This document shows, in pieces, positions 24,988 to 32,448 of a DNA stretch of 45,663 bases. Within the stretch, counting starts at the first letter, position 1. Every line of letters begins with the position of its first letter. Made by a program: the position numbers and the translations under genes. The notes under the pieces were generated by a model. That model worked only from the letters and a program-made list of their open reading frames with translations, was not told the origin of the DNA and did no database searches. Origin of the DNA: Peptococcaceae bacterium BRH_c23. GTDB lineage: Bacteria > Bacillota_B > Desulfitobacteriia > Desulfitobacteriales > Desulfitobacteriaceae. The stretch is taken from positions 1-45,663 of the forward strand of contig LADV01000097.1 of NCBI GenBank assembly GCA_000961805.1, read 5' to 3'.

Positions 24988-25246
24988 ACTTACAATCGAC
25001 CTCCACTATTATTTCTGCCATAGGTTATAGTGCAAGTTTAATGTGGTTCTAGAACTAGAATTATTTCTTTATTCTTGTTTTCATCTGTGTATTCCTTTAA
25101 TATGAAGTAAAAGTTTTGCTTAGCTGCTGATTAGTGATAAAATATCAAGCATGTATCGTAAACCGCAATAAGTTATATGGATACCCCTATACATAAAGTG
25201 AAGAAAATGCTAGCGAAACATTTATAGGCGGAGGTAGAACACAGAG

Positions 25247-26407
25247 ATGATGAACCCTTTCTTTATTGTAGTTATTTTTGTAGTTTTACTAATTTACGGT
25301 GGTCTCAATTACTACATCGGCCTGCGGGGGTGGCAGACCGTCTTTAGCTACTTGCCTTTCTTAAGCCCTAGAGTATATTGGCCCGTCTTTTCGCTGATTT
25401 CTATTTCCTATTTATTCAGTCGTTTAGCTGAGAAATATCTTCCCCCGGTTTTATACGAAGGATTGACTGTGTTAGGGGCTTATTGGCTGCCTGTAATGTT
25501 TTACTCATTATTGTTGATAACAACGCTCGATATCTTGCGCTTACTGGATCGTTGGATAAGACTTATCCCGATGGGGATAAAACAAAGTCTAAACCCCGCT
25601 TTGGGCTTAACTGTGTTGATTTTAGTTGTTGGTATTGTGAGTTATGGTGCTTGGAATGCCCGCCATCCGAGGGTTAACCATTACGATATGTCGATCGCTA
25701 AACAGGCTGGATCTCTTGAACAGTTGCATGTGGTCATGGTTTCCGACATCCATTTAGGGACGATCGTTCATAATGAGCATCTGACGAAAATGGTTAATAC
25801 AATTAATGAACTTAAACCTGACCTGATCTTATTTGCAGGAGATGTGTTCGATGAAAACATCGAGTCATCAAATAAACAAGAAGTATCCGATACCTTTCGC
25901 CAATTAAGTGCGACCTACGGTGTTTTTGCGGTTCTTGGTAACCATGAGTATATTGGAGGAAATGCCGAAGAAGCAATAAAATATTTGAATGAGGCAGGGG
26001 TTAAGGTATTACGGGACAGCTTTCAAAAGATCAATGAAAGTTTTTATCTGATCGGCCGAGATGATCGATCGGGATCTCGTTTTAGCGGTGCCAAACGACA
26101 AGACCTTGAAACCTTAATGCAGGGCGTCAATCGTTCTCTTCCCGTCCTCTTAATGGACCATCAACCGTCACAACTAGCAGAGCCCGTGGAACAAGGGGTC
26201 GATTTACAAGTGTCCGGACATACCCATCGTGGACAAATGTTTCCCATTCAGTTTATTACAAGCCGAATCTTTGAAAATGACTGGGGATACCTACGCAAGG
26301 GAGATTTCCAACTGATTGTTTCTTCAGGTTATGGTACTTGGGGTCCGCCAGTACGAATTGGCAACACTCCGGAGATTGTGGATATTACGATTAGGTTTAG
26401 TGAGTAA
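25247..26407 (+). CDS. Membrane-anchored metallophosphoesterase (YkuE/YaeI type)
   Basis: A protein of 386 residues. Four hydrophobic segments lie in the first 145 residues. A calcineurin-like domain follows with metal-binding motifs VMVSDIHLG (near 165), FAGDVFDE, LGNHEY and SGHTHRGQ near 325. The late VSSGYGTWGPPVRIG is typical of the YkuE/YaeI group. Members are often annotated as phosphodiesterases, some acting on lipid-linked pyrophosphates; the substrate here is unknown. It starts at the double ATG behind GGAGGT and is followed by its own terminator. Confidence 0.9.
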   Translation: MMNPFFIVVIFVVLLIYGGLNYYIGLRGWQTVFSYLPFLSPRVYWPVFSLISISYLFSRLAEKYLPPVLYEGLTVLGAYWLPVMFYSLLLITTLDILRLLDRWIRLIPMGIKQSLNPALGLTVLILVVGIVSYGAWNARHPRVNHYDMSIAKQAGSLEQLHVVMVSDIHLGTIVHNEHLTKMVNTINELKPDLILFAGDVFDENIESSNKQEVSDTFRQLSATYGVFAVLGNHEYIGGNAEEAIKYLNEAGVKVLRDSFQKINESFYLIGRDDRSGSRFSGAKRQDLETLMQGVNRSLPVLLMDHQPSQLAEPVEQGVDLQVSGHTHRGQMFPIQFITSRIFENDWGYLRKGDFQLIVSSGYGTWGPPVRIGNTPEIVDITIRFSE

Positions 26408-26450
26408 ATAGTTTAAAACAAAAGACTTAGGCGCTAATTGTGAGAACTAT

Positions 26451-26493
26451 AAAAGAAGGACAGAATCGCTTCGGATTTTGTCCTTCTTTTTTT
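26451..26493 (+). terminator. Terminator after the metallophosphoesterase gene
   Basis: AAAAGAAGGACAGAATC pairs with GATTTTGTCCTTCTTTT around a short loop, and T residues continue to 26493. Confidence 0.92.
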
Positions 26494-26602
26494 AAACGCA
26501 AAATTAATGTCCCAAAATAAGGTTATTAATAAGCAAAATTGTAAATCCTTGTAGAGCGCACTTTAGAGGTTTCACGGCCTTGCCCAGAAAGCAGTTACCG
26601 CT

Positions 26603-26719
26603 ATGAACTCAGGGCAGAAAGAAGAGTCCTGGAGATATCTTGGGCAAATTCATGTTCTTTCGGATCAGCTGGTTGAAATGCTTAAAGAACTGCAGTGGGA
26701 ATGTGGAAAGCAAGCCTAA
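26603..26719 (+). other. Possible small coding remnant of 38 residues
   Basis: From ATG 26603 the frame reads MNSGQKEESWRYLGQIHVLS and ends ECGKQA before TAA. The frame upstream also reads protein-like (LAQKAVTA) back to a stop at 26564, with no ribosome binding site. It looks like the C-terminal helical tail of a lost gene. The family is not recognised. Confidence 0.3.
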
Positions 26720-26792
26720 GGTACGTAATTTCAGTCGAAAAATTGTTATTGACGAAACGAAATAATAATGATAAAGTTAGCACATACAAAGG

Positions 26793-26807
26793 TGATACTG
26801 ATTATCA
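26793..26807 (+). promoter_or_regulatory. Fur box upstream of feoA
   Basis: TGATACTGATTATCA matches the 7-1-7 Fur consensus with one mismatch in the dyad. A possible -35 (TTGACG, 26749) and weak -10 (TAAAGT, 26772) lie just upstream, so Fur would sit downstream of the start and block the feo genes when iron is plentiful. Confidence 0.75.
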
Positions 26808-26842
26808 ATTACAACTATTTGCGATAAGGAGGAGTTAGGAAA

Positions 26843-27058
26843 ATGCCTTTAACGATGCTTTCCCCCGGTAAAGAGGCTGTAATTGAAGTCTGTAGGACCA
26901 AGGATACAACTAGAAAATTCTTGGAAGGTCTAGGTATTATTCCAGGTGTAAGTATATCGGTCATTTCGGAATTTAGTGGAAATCTCATTGTGGCCGTCAA
27001 AGGATCGAGGTTTGCTCTGAATAGAGGAGTCGCCCAGCAGGTGCTGGTGCAGGCTTGA
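26843..27058 (+). CDS. feoA: FeoA-type ferrous iron transport protein, first copy
   Basis: A 71-residue SH3-like protein: MPLTMLSPGKEAVIEVCRTK, then LEGLGIIPGVSISVISEFSG and AVKGSRFALNRGVAQQVLV. This is the complete FeoA fold, which regulates or assists FeoB at the membrane. The start is preceded by AAGGAGGAG and by a Fur box. It is 19 bases ahead of the second feoA, a common tandem arrangement in clostridia. Confidence 0.9.
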   Translation: MPLTMLSPGKEAVIEVCRTKDTTRKFLEGLGIIPGVSISVISEFSGNLIVAVKGSRFALNRGVAQQVLVQA

Positions 27059-27077
27059 TATATAGGAGGTAAGTAGT

Positions 27078-27305
27078 TTGGAGAGGACTCTTAAGGACTT
27101 AAAACCGGGTGAAAAAGCGACAATTACCAAAGTTTTGGGAGAGAAAGGTGCGGTTAAGAAAAGGCTAATGGACATGGGTGTGACTCGTGGAGCAGAAGTA
27201 CTGGTCAGAAAAGTAGCGCCTTTGGGGGATCCCATGGAGGTAAATATCCGAGGGTACGAGCTAACACTTAGAAAATCAGAAGCGGAAAACATCATTATTA
27301 CATAA
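27078..27305 (+). CDS. feoA: FeoA-type ferrous iron transport protein, second copy
   Basis: A 75-residue protein from TTG 27078 after TAGGAGGT: LKDLKPGEKATITKVLGEKG, KRLMDMGVTRGAEVLVRKVA and DPMEVNIRGYELTLRKSEAE. The last motif is the most typical FeoA signature, which suggests this is the copy that works with FeoB. A terminator overlaps its stop codon, so the downstream feoB is a separate transcript, and that feoB is broken. Confidence 0.9.
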   Translation: MERTLKDLKPGEKATITKVLGEKGAVKKRLMDMGVTRGAEVLVRKVAPLGDPMEVNIRGYELTLRKSEAENIIIT

Positions 27306-27338
27306 ATGATGCTCCTGAATACAAAGGAGCATTATTTT
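27305..27338 (+). terminator. Terminator after the second feoA
   Basis: AATGATGCTCCT pairs with AGGAGCATTATT (one G-U pair) and runs into TTTT. Confidence 0.75.
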
Positions 27339-27349
27339 AGAATCAACAT

Positions 27350-27364
27350 TGAGAATGGTTATCA
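27350..27364 (+). promoter_or_regulatory. Fur-like box upstream of feoB
   Basis: TGAGAATGGTTATCA fits the 7-1-7 Fur pattern at five of seven dyad pairs. It lies 35 bases before the feoB start. Confidence 0.55.
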
Positions 27365-27398
27365 TTAGTGCTTAGGTTTAAAGGAGATGTAAATACCT

Positions 27399-27903
27399 AT
27401 GTCCTTGAAGTTTGCACTGGTGGGAAATCCAAACTGCGGAAAAACCACCTTGTTTAATGAAATCACAGGAAGTGCACAGTATGTTGGAAACTGGCCAGGT
27501 GTCACCATTGAAAAAAGAGAAGGAAAGGCCAACAAATTCAAAGAAGACATTCGGATCGTTGATCTACCGGGAATCTATTCCTTATCCCCATATTCAATGG
27601 AGGAAATCATATCTAGAGACTTTATCGGGCTTGAGTGGGAAATCATTTATTCCCATGCTAATCGGCTTCGGGTGCAGTGTCCCGGCAATTATGAGTGCCA
27701 GAACCTTAGAAAACGAAAAGGATCGACGCTTAACAATTATGCTCATACCCTTCATGTCCTCGTGCATGGCTGCCTTTGCAACGATTAAACGAGAGATGAA
27801 TTCCTGGAAGTGGACTTTCATTGCAGTTGGATATTCAACAGGGGTAGCTTGGCTAGTAGCATTCCTGATCTTCCAAGTGGGAAAATTATTGGGTTTTAGT
27901 TGA
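27399..27903 (+). pseudogene. feoB: feoB with a large internal deletion
   Basis: The N terminus is a normal FeoB G domain: G1 [10 protein letters not shown]2 region [14 protein letters not shown], and G3 [12 protein letters not shown], to about SRDF at 27624. The next readable FeoB sequence is in the +1 frame, from [20 protein letters not shown] near 27640 to the stop at 27903. That segment is normally found several hundred residues later, within the membrane domain. Intact FeoB is about 650-700 residues and this locus encodes about 165, so most of the permease is missing and the frame is broken. A functional FeoB must be encoded elsewhere if this system is used. Confidence 0.9.
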
Positions 27904-27928
27904 TCAAAAAAGGAAATAGGTGAAATAA

Positions 27929-28060
27929 ATGATTAATTGGCTTATTGGCGGGTTCATAGTTGGAGTGACTGCATTTATTATTTTGCGAACGATTAGGCGC
28001 ATGCGCAAAGGAGAAAGTAATTGCTGTGGAAATTGCACCGGGTGCAATTGTTCTAAATAA
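27929..28060 (+). CDS. FeoB-associated Cys-rich small membrane protein
   Basis: A 43-residue protein: MINWLIGGFIVGVTAFIILR forms one membrane helix, a basic stretch RRMRKGES follows, and the tail is NCCGNCTGCNCSK with five cysteines. Small proteins of this design regularly follow feoB in Firmicutes. The role is not established; metal handling next to the transporter is a reasonable guess. A weak AGGAAATAGG site precedes the ATG. It appears intact although feoB is broken. Confidence 0.8.
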   Translation: MINWLIGGFIVGVTAFIILRTIRRMRKGESNCCGNCTGCNCSK

Positions 28061-28160
28061 ATACGACCATGAAGCGATTCAATTTGTGCTGTGCGATAGG
28101 AACAAAGGGCATTTATAAAGTATGAGTTTATATAAGCAATCTAACACAAGGAGGGTGACT

Positions 28161-28469
28161 ATGAGTATCGTGCTAGTTGGAGGTCATGATAGAATGCATA
28201 GTGAATACATGGGAATATGCTCCAAGCGTGGACATCGTGTTAAGGTCTATACACAAATGCCAGCTAAGTTTGGTAAGGCGATCGGAACTCCGGATGGGAT
28301 CGTTTTATTCACCTCGACTGTCTCCCATCAAATGATTCATGTTGCGGTAAAAGAAGCAAAAAGAAAGAAGATTCCGGTCTTCAGATGCCATACCAGTAGT
28401 GGAACTTCATTGGAAGGCTTGTTGCTGGAGCTTGAAGCGACAGCTAGCGGTGTAGCCACAGGAAAGTAA
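28161..28469 (+). CDS. DUF2325-type protein
   Basis: A 102-residue protein starting at ATG 28161, seven bases after AAGGAGGG; a longer reading from 28122 lacks such a site. MSIVLVGGHDRMHSEYMGIC, then DGIVLFTSTVSHQMIHVAVK and KIPVFRCHTSSGTSLEGLLL match DUF2325, a small Rossmann-like family often near iron-transport genes. No biochemical role is known to me. It follows the iron cluster and precedes an HD-GYP gene. Confidence 0.75.
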   Translation: MSIVLVGGHDRMHSEYMGICSKRGHRVKVYTQMPAKFGKAIGTPDGIVLFTSTVSHQMIHVAVKEAKRKKIPVFRCHTSSGTSLEGLLLELEATASGVATGK

Positions 28470-28492
28470 AGACATGAAAGGTACTTGCTCGC

Positions 28493-29143
28493 ATGTTTCA
28501 ATACATTCAAAGGATTTTCCGTCCGCACCATTTCCACGACATTATTGAATGTTTAGCCGCAGCACTGGAAGCGAAAGATTTATACACCAGTGGACATTCT
28601 TCAAGAGTAGGGGATATGTCGTACGATCTGGGGCGAGCTATGGGCCTGAAAGGTTCTGAACTTGAAAATCTTCATATCGCGGCTCACCTCCATGACATTG
28701 GTAAAATGGGCATTTCAGAAACTATTTTAAATAAAAAAGGAAGACTCCTTCCCCATGAGTTTGCTCAGATCCAAACACATCCGGAGATCGGCTATAAGAT
28801 TTTGGCTAAATCGAAAGGTCTTAAACAAATTGCCGAAATTGTTCTTCATCACCACGAAAGATGGGATGGGAAAGGGTATCCCGGCGGCTTGAAGGAGGAT
28901 AAAATCCCCCTGGGTTCGAGGATTATTGGGGTAGCAGATTCTGTGGATGCCATTACTTCCATAAGACCTTATCGAAAAGCCTTGTCCTGGGAGGAGTGCT
29001 GGGAAGAGATACTGATCAACAAAGGCCTACAATTTGACCCCGTAGCAGTGGAAGCGTCGGAAAAGCTGTGGAAACGATGGAAGGTTAGATGGCAGGAGTC
29101 TCAGAAGGGTAGCGAGGTGCCCGAACTAACGGTTGTAAAGTAA
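28493..29143 (+). CDS. HD-GYP domain phosphodiesterase
   Basis: A protein of 216 residues that is almost entirely an HD-GYP domain: GHSSRVGDMSYDLGRAMGL, HLHDIGKMGISETIL (the HD pair), then LHHHERWDGKGYPGGLKEDK, the GYP signature. It has no receiver or sensory domain and no membrane helix. HD-GYP proteins hydrolyse cyclic di-GMP or related dinucleotides. The ribosome binding site is weak (GAAAGG, 14 bases away), so it may depend on upstream translation. It lies near a broken GGDEF gene, a cyclase of the same signalling system. Confidence 0.88.
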   Translation: MFQYIQRIFRPHHFHDIIECLAAALEAKDLYTSGHSSRVGDMSYDLGRAMGLKGSELENLHIAAHLHDIGKMGISETILNKKGRLLPHEFAQIQTHPEIGYKILAKSKGLKQIAEIVLHHHERWDGKGYPGGLKEDKIPLGSRIIGVADSVDAITSIRPYRKALSWEECWEEILINKGLQFDPVAVEASEKLWKRWKVRWQESQKGSEVPELTVVK

Positions 29144-29161
29144 GTGTCGTCAGAAGACGCG

Positions 29162-29212
29162 GGGGACGGTTCTTTTGTCTAACTAGTGTGGTGAGACAGG
29201 AGAACCGTCCCC
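29162..29212. repeat. REP-like palindromic element
   Basis: GGGGACGGTTCTTTTGTCT (29162-29180) pairs with AGACAGGAGAACCGTCCCC (29194-29212) with a small internal mismatch. I recall GGGACGGTTCT palindromes as frequent intergenic repeats in Clostridia; copy number in this genome cannot be judged here. Confidence 0.55.
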
Positions 29213-29218
29213 GTGTCT

Positions 29219-29258
29219 AAAGGAAGGGGAGCATTTTTAAAAATGCTCCCCTTCCTTT
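29219..29258. terminator. Perfect bidirectional terminator between HD-GYP and flavodiiron genes
   Basis: A 40-base perfect palindrome, AAAGGAAGGGGAGCATTTTT against its complement, with T-rich ends on both strands for the two convergent genes. Confidence 0.88.
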
Positions 29259-29274
29259 ATGATTTATTTGTTAT

Positions 29275-30471
29275 TTACTTGAGTGCTTCTCCGATGGTCC
29301 GACCAAATTCCTGACACTTAATGAGGCTCTCGTCATCCGGATTCCAGGTTACCCTAAGCCCTTCGTTGAGTAGCTCAAACTTAGCGTGTTCTAATTCAGT
29401 AGAAATCAGTTTAGTATTTTCACCACTCCAACCATAACTACCAAAGGCAGCGCCTTTCTTATTTTTTAGCGCTAATCCTTTGATCATTTCTAGGATTCCA
29501 GCGACGGCAAACGATATGCCTTTATTAATGGTCGGTGAACCAACAAGGATTGCCTTGGATTTAAAGACTTCTGTAATGATATCGTTTTTATCGGTATGGG
29601 TCGAATTGCAATTAAACAATTTAACAGTAACGTCTTTGTCACTTAGTTTGATTCCAGCGGCTATTTGTTCGGCCATTTTTCGGGTACTGTTCCACATGGT
29701 ATCGTAGATGATTGATATTTGGTTTTCTTGGTAATCCTTAGCCCATGCCATATATTTATCGACAATTTGCAAGGGATTATCACGCCAAATGAGGCCATGG
29801 CTTGGGCAGATCATATCAACCGGCAGGTTAAAGCTTAAGATTTCAGTAATTTTATTGACTACCATTTTACTGAACGGAGTCAAAATATTAGCATAATATT
29901 TCTGGGCTTCGTGATATAAATCTGCCTGATTGACTAAGTCGTTGAACATATGCTCAGACGCTAAATGCTGACCAAAGCCATCATTGCTGAACAGGATGTT
30001 ATCGCTGGTCAAGTAGGTGAACATCGTATCAGGCCAATGGAGCATTCTAGCCTCAATGAAAATAAACTCTTTGGAGCCTAGGCTTAATTTATCGCCCGTT
30101 TTGACGGGTATGAAGTTCCAATCTTGATGGTACTGGCCTTTTAAGGATTTGATGGCATTAGCGGTACAATAAATGGGGGTATTCGGGATTTCCCTCATTA
30201 ATTCTGGCAAAGCCCCACTGTGATCCGGTTCACCATGATTCGCAATGATATAATCGATCGAATTTAAATCGATTTCTTTCTTCAAGTTAGCGACAAATTC
30301 TTTGGCGAACGGTGCCCAAACGCAATCGATGAGGGCTGTCTTTTTATCCCGAACAAGGTAAGAATTATAGCTAGAACCGCGGTGAGTCGAGAGTTCATCA
30401 CCGTGAAACTTTTTTAATTCCCAGTCGATCTTACCAACCCATTTTACACTCTTGTTAATTTCAAAACTCAT
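29275..30471 (-). CDS. Flavodiiron protein (FprA family)
   Basis: A protein of 398 residues starting at ATG 30471 next to AGGAGG. The N-terminal beta-lactamase-like diiron domain has the ligand motif NHGEPDHSG (H-X-E-X-D-H) and further ligands in MLHWPDTMFTY, SNDGFGQH and CPSHGLIWR. The C-terminal flavodoxin domain begins ISIIYDTMWNSTRKMAEQIA and contains VGSPTINKG and FGSYGWSGE for FMN binding. These cytoplasmic enzymes reduce O2 or NO to water or N2O and protect anaerobes. It stands alone, so the rubredoxin or F420-type electron donor must come from elsewhere. Confidence 0.93.
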   Translation of the reverse strand: MSFEINKSVKWVGKIDWELKKFHGDELSTHRGSSYNSYLVRDKKTALIDCVWAPFAKEFVANLKKEIDLNSIDYIIANHGEPDHSGALPELMREIPNTPIYCTANAIKSLKGQYHQDWNFIPVKTGDKLSLGSKEFIFIEARMLHWPDTMFTYLTSDNILFSNDGFGQHLASEHMFNDLVNQADLYHEAQKYYANILTPFSKMVVNKITEILSFNLPVDMICPSHGLIWRDNPLQIVDKYMAWAKDYQENQISIIYDTMWNSTRKMAEQIAAGIKLSDKDVTVKLFNCNSTHTDKNDIITEVFKSKAILVGSPTINKGISFAVAGILEMIKGLALKNKKGAAFGSYGWSGENTKLISTELEHAKFELLNEGLRVTWNPDDESLIKCQEFGRTIGEALK

Positions 30472-30623
30472 GGTAAACCTCCTAATAATTTTTTGGGGGG
30501 ACACTTTAACCTCATTTTTTGCTGGTGCCGGGATACAATCTAGTTAAGTCAATGGTTATACATTGCACAAGCTGATAAATATATTCTACACTACTTAGGT
30601 TAATACTGCAATTATAAATATTA

Positions 30624-31832
30624 TTATTTTATAATTAATATAAATAATTTGTAGCGGTTTCGGCCATCCAGTTTCGCTTGATAAAGGGCATTATCTGCGG
30701 CCTCAATTAACGTTTGAGGTAAGACAGCAGAATTAGCATATCCAATGGCAACCCCTAAACTAATGGTTACTTTTGGTGTAATAGAGGAAAGGCGATGGGG
30801 TATTGCTAGATTTTCCACATTGGCACGTAAAGTTTCCGCTACTTTTGTGGCACCCTCCACATCGGTGTTCGAAAGAACAACTACAAATTCTTCTCCACCG
30901 TAACGAGCAACGAAATCGACTTGGCGTTTCATGGAGTTCTTTAAGGCAGCCGCTACTTTTTGAAGACATTCATCTCCTTGTAGGTGACCGTAAGTATCAT
31001 TATACGCTTTAAATAAGTCGATGTCACACATTATGAGTGCTATGGGTTCGCCATTACGTGCTGCTAGTGACCATAGTTGAGAAAGGAACTGATCAAAATG
31101 TCGACGATTGGCTATACCAGTTAAGCCATCAACTGAGGAGAGCAAACACTCTTCTAGAAGAGCGCGTTCCAATTGAGCCCGCTCTTCTAGAAGAGTGTTT
31201 GCTAAAGGCCGGAAAATATACAATCCTAGAAAGGCGAGAGTTAGAAGAATTATCACACCGCTTGTTGTTTCTAACATCTGAAGACGCTGGACTTTAGCTT
31301 CACTTTCTTGCTGGTATAGGGATACAATCTGATCTAAGGACTCTAAGAGGTTCTCCCTATTTTGAAGTATGTAGGTTAGATGAGGATTATCGGGGGTAAG
31401 CAAGTGTGCTGGTTCATTGGCTAGAGCTAGAGCTTCAAGATTATAGCGGTTAATTCGTGTTTGCATATTTGTTGGTGGGTTAAAATACATCTTCTGCATT
31501 TGAGGAGATAATGGTCGCGGTGAAATCATCTGAGGACAACCTTGGACTAATTCTTGATGATTTTTCTGTAATTGATCTATTGTGCTTAACAGTTGCTTTC
31601 TAAATTGATCTCGCTCACTAGTATCAGAGAAGTAAACAAGCTCTACACTTAGAAGGGCTGCTTACTGTGACAACCATCGTTGACTTCCACTTACATTCAC
31701 AAGTCGTGCACTATCCTTTTGAGTCAAAATTACTTGGTGCATGGTAATGAAAGTAGCAAGGGTCCATAAGGCAATCAAACTTAAAGCTGAAGCATATGTG
31801 CGTGTTAGCTTAGATAGAGAACGTATTTTCAT
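30624..31832 (-). pseudogene. GGDEF protein gene interrupted by one in-frame stop
   Basis: The frame runs from ATG 31832, behind GGGGGGA, to the stop at 30624, broken only by TAA at 31662-31664 (codon 57). The N terminus has a membrane helix (LSLIALWTLATFITM) and a PilJ-like sensor start (VNVSGSQRWLSQ, then the stop). The sensor region continues after it, with a second helix near 31230. The C-terminal diguanylate cyclase domain has DGLTGIANRRHFD and the active-site GGEEF in ARYGGEEFVVVL. A single C-to-T change in CAA would explain the TAA. The C-terminal 301 codons remain open and could be made from an internal start, without the first membrane helix. Inactive unless the stop is read through. 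Confidence 0.82.
31141..31203. repeat. Perfect 24-bp inverted repeat inside the GGDEF gene
   Basis: 31141-31164 is the exact reverse complement of 31180-31203, with a 15-base spacer. Each arm contains the palindrome CTCTTCTAGAAGAG. In protein it encodes the linker between sensor and cyclase, NTLLEERAQLERALLEECLL. Such a long perfect repeat in coding DNA is unusual. Confidence 0.85.
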
Positions 31833-31998
31833 TTAATAGTCCCCCCTACATGCACGTTTATGGAGCTTGTCCACATCCTTTTTCTTCTACGTTTCTACAC
31901 GATAATCCTGCATAAACGAATTAATTTTCAAAGACTATAAAGTGAAAAGTAGTCTAAGAAAGGTCTAACCCATATTACCGTAATTGCAACTACTAGAG

Positions 31999-32036
31999 AA
32001 AAGCCTTTGCTTGATTTTAACCAAGCAAAGGCTTTT
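31999..32036 (-). terminator. Terminator overlapping the end of the heme-protein fragment
   Basis: AAAAGCCTTTGCTTG (31999-32013) pairs with CAAGCAAAGGCTTTT (32022-32036). It is symmetric and may work in both directions. Confidence 0.8.
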
Positions 32037-32230
32037 AAAACTTAGGATGGATTTTACTGTTTAAAGGCCAGTTTGTGCCTAAATTCTCATAGGCATAACC
32101 GATTTGGGAATTATCAAAGGCAGCAACTGCAAAGGAGTAGGTTTTAGCGAGATCGTCGAACTGAATGTCTTTAGCAGACGTTGTTTTCAATTTACGGGAA
32201 ATCTCTATGGTCCATTTCCACCTTATCCGG
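32035..32230 (-). pseudogene. C-terminal fragment of an ethylbenzene-dehydrogenase-type heme protein
   Basis: The minus strand reads KWTIEISRKLKTTSAKDIQF, then DDLAKTYSFAVAAFDNSQIG and YAYENLGTNWPLNSKIHPKF before a stop. This resembles the C-terminal end of EB_dh-type heme-binding domains, which occur in cytochromes of respiratory complexes. Sequence upstream of about 32230 no longer fits the family, so only about 60 residues remain. It lies directly downstream of the cytochrome b gene and probably belonged to that cluster before deletion. Confidence 0.6.
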
Positions 32231-32325
32231 GACATTATTCTTTTAGCCGCAATGAGAAAAATTCTTATCCTTATCATTTTACTACAAATTCAAAAAATAA
32301 TCATGCGAATGAGCCTAACAAAGGC

Positions 32326-32362
32326 GGCCTTGGTAGAAGCCTCGCTGGCAATTACCAAGGCC
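32326..32362 (-). terminator. Hairpin after the cytochrome b gene
   Basis: GGCCTTGGTA (32326-32335) pairs with TACCAAGGCC (32353-32362). On the minus strand it follows the cytochrome b stop by about 20 bases; the T-tract is short (CTTTGTT). It is part of the sequence duplicated at 37194. Confidence 0.65.
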
Positions 32363-32448
32363 TTGTTAACTCGTTTTACTAAAACTAGTTATTTTTCGCC
32401 CCATCCTGAACCCAGTTCGTCATGGTTTGAATTTGATCTTTGCTTAAA
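32327..32448. repeat. 122-bp direct repeat, copy A (3' end of cytochrome b gene plus terminator)
   Basis: Matches 37194-37315 over 122 bases with one difference that I can see (CTCGCTGG against CTCTCTGG). It covers the last 20 codons or so of the cytochrome b gene and its terminator. A weaker match continues into 32271-32309 against 37113-37150. Confidence 0.92.

Noticed and set aside
27399..27788. A 129-residue small GTPase as a separate functional gene
   Set aside because: After about 75 residues the frame loses FeoB similarity, and the remaining FeoB sequence continues in another frame, so this is a broken feoB.
31662..31664. TAA in the GGDEF gene as a recoded codon
   Set aside because: TAA is not used for selenocysteine or pyrrolysine, and no insertion structure was seen; a nonsense mutation is simpler.
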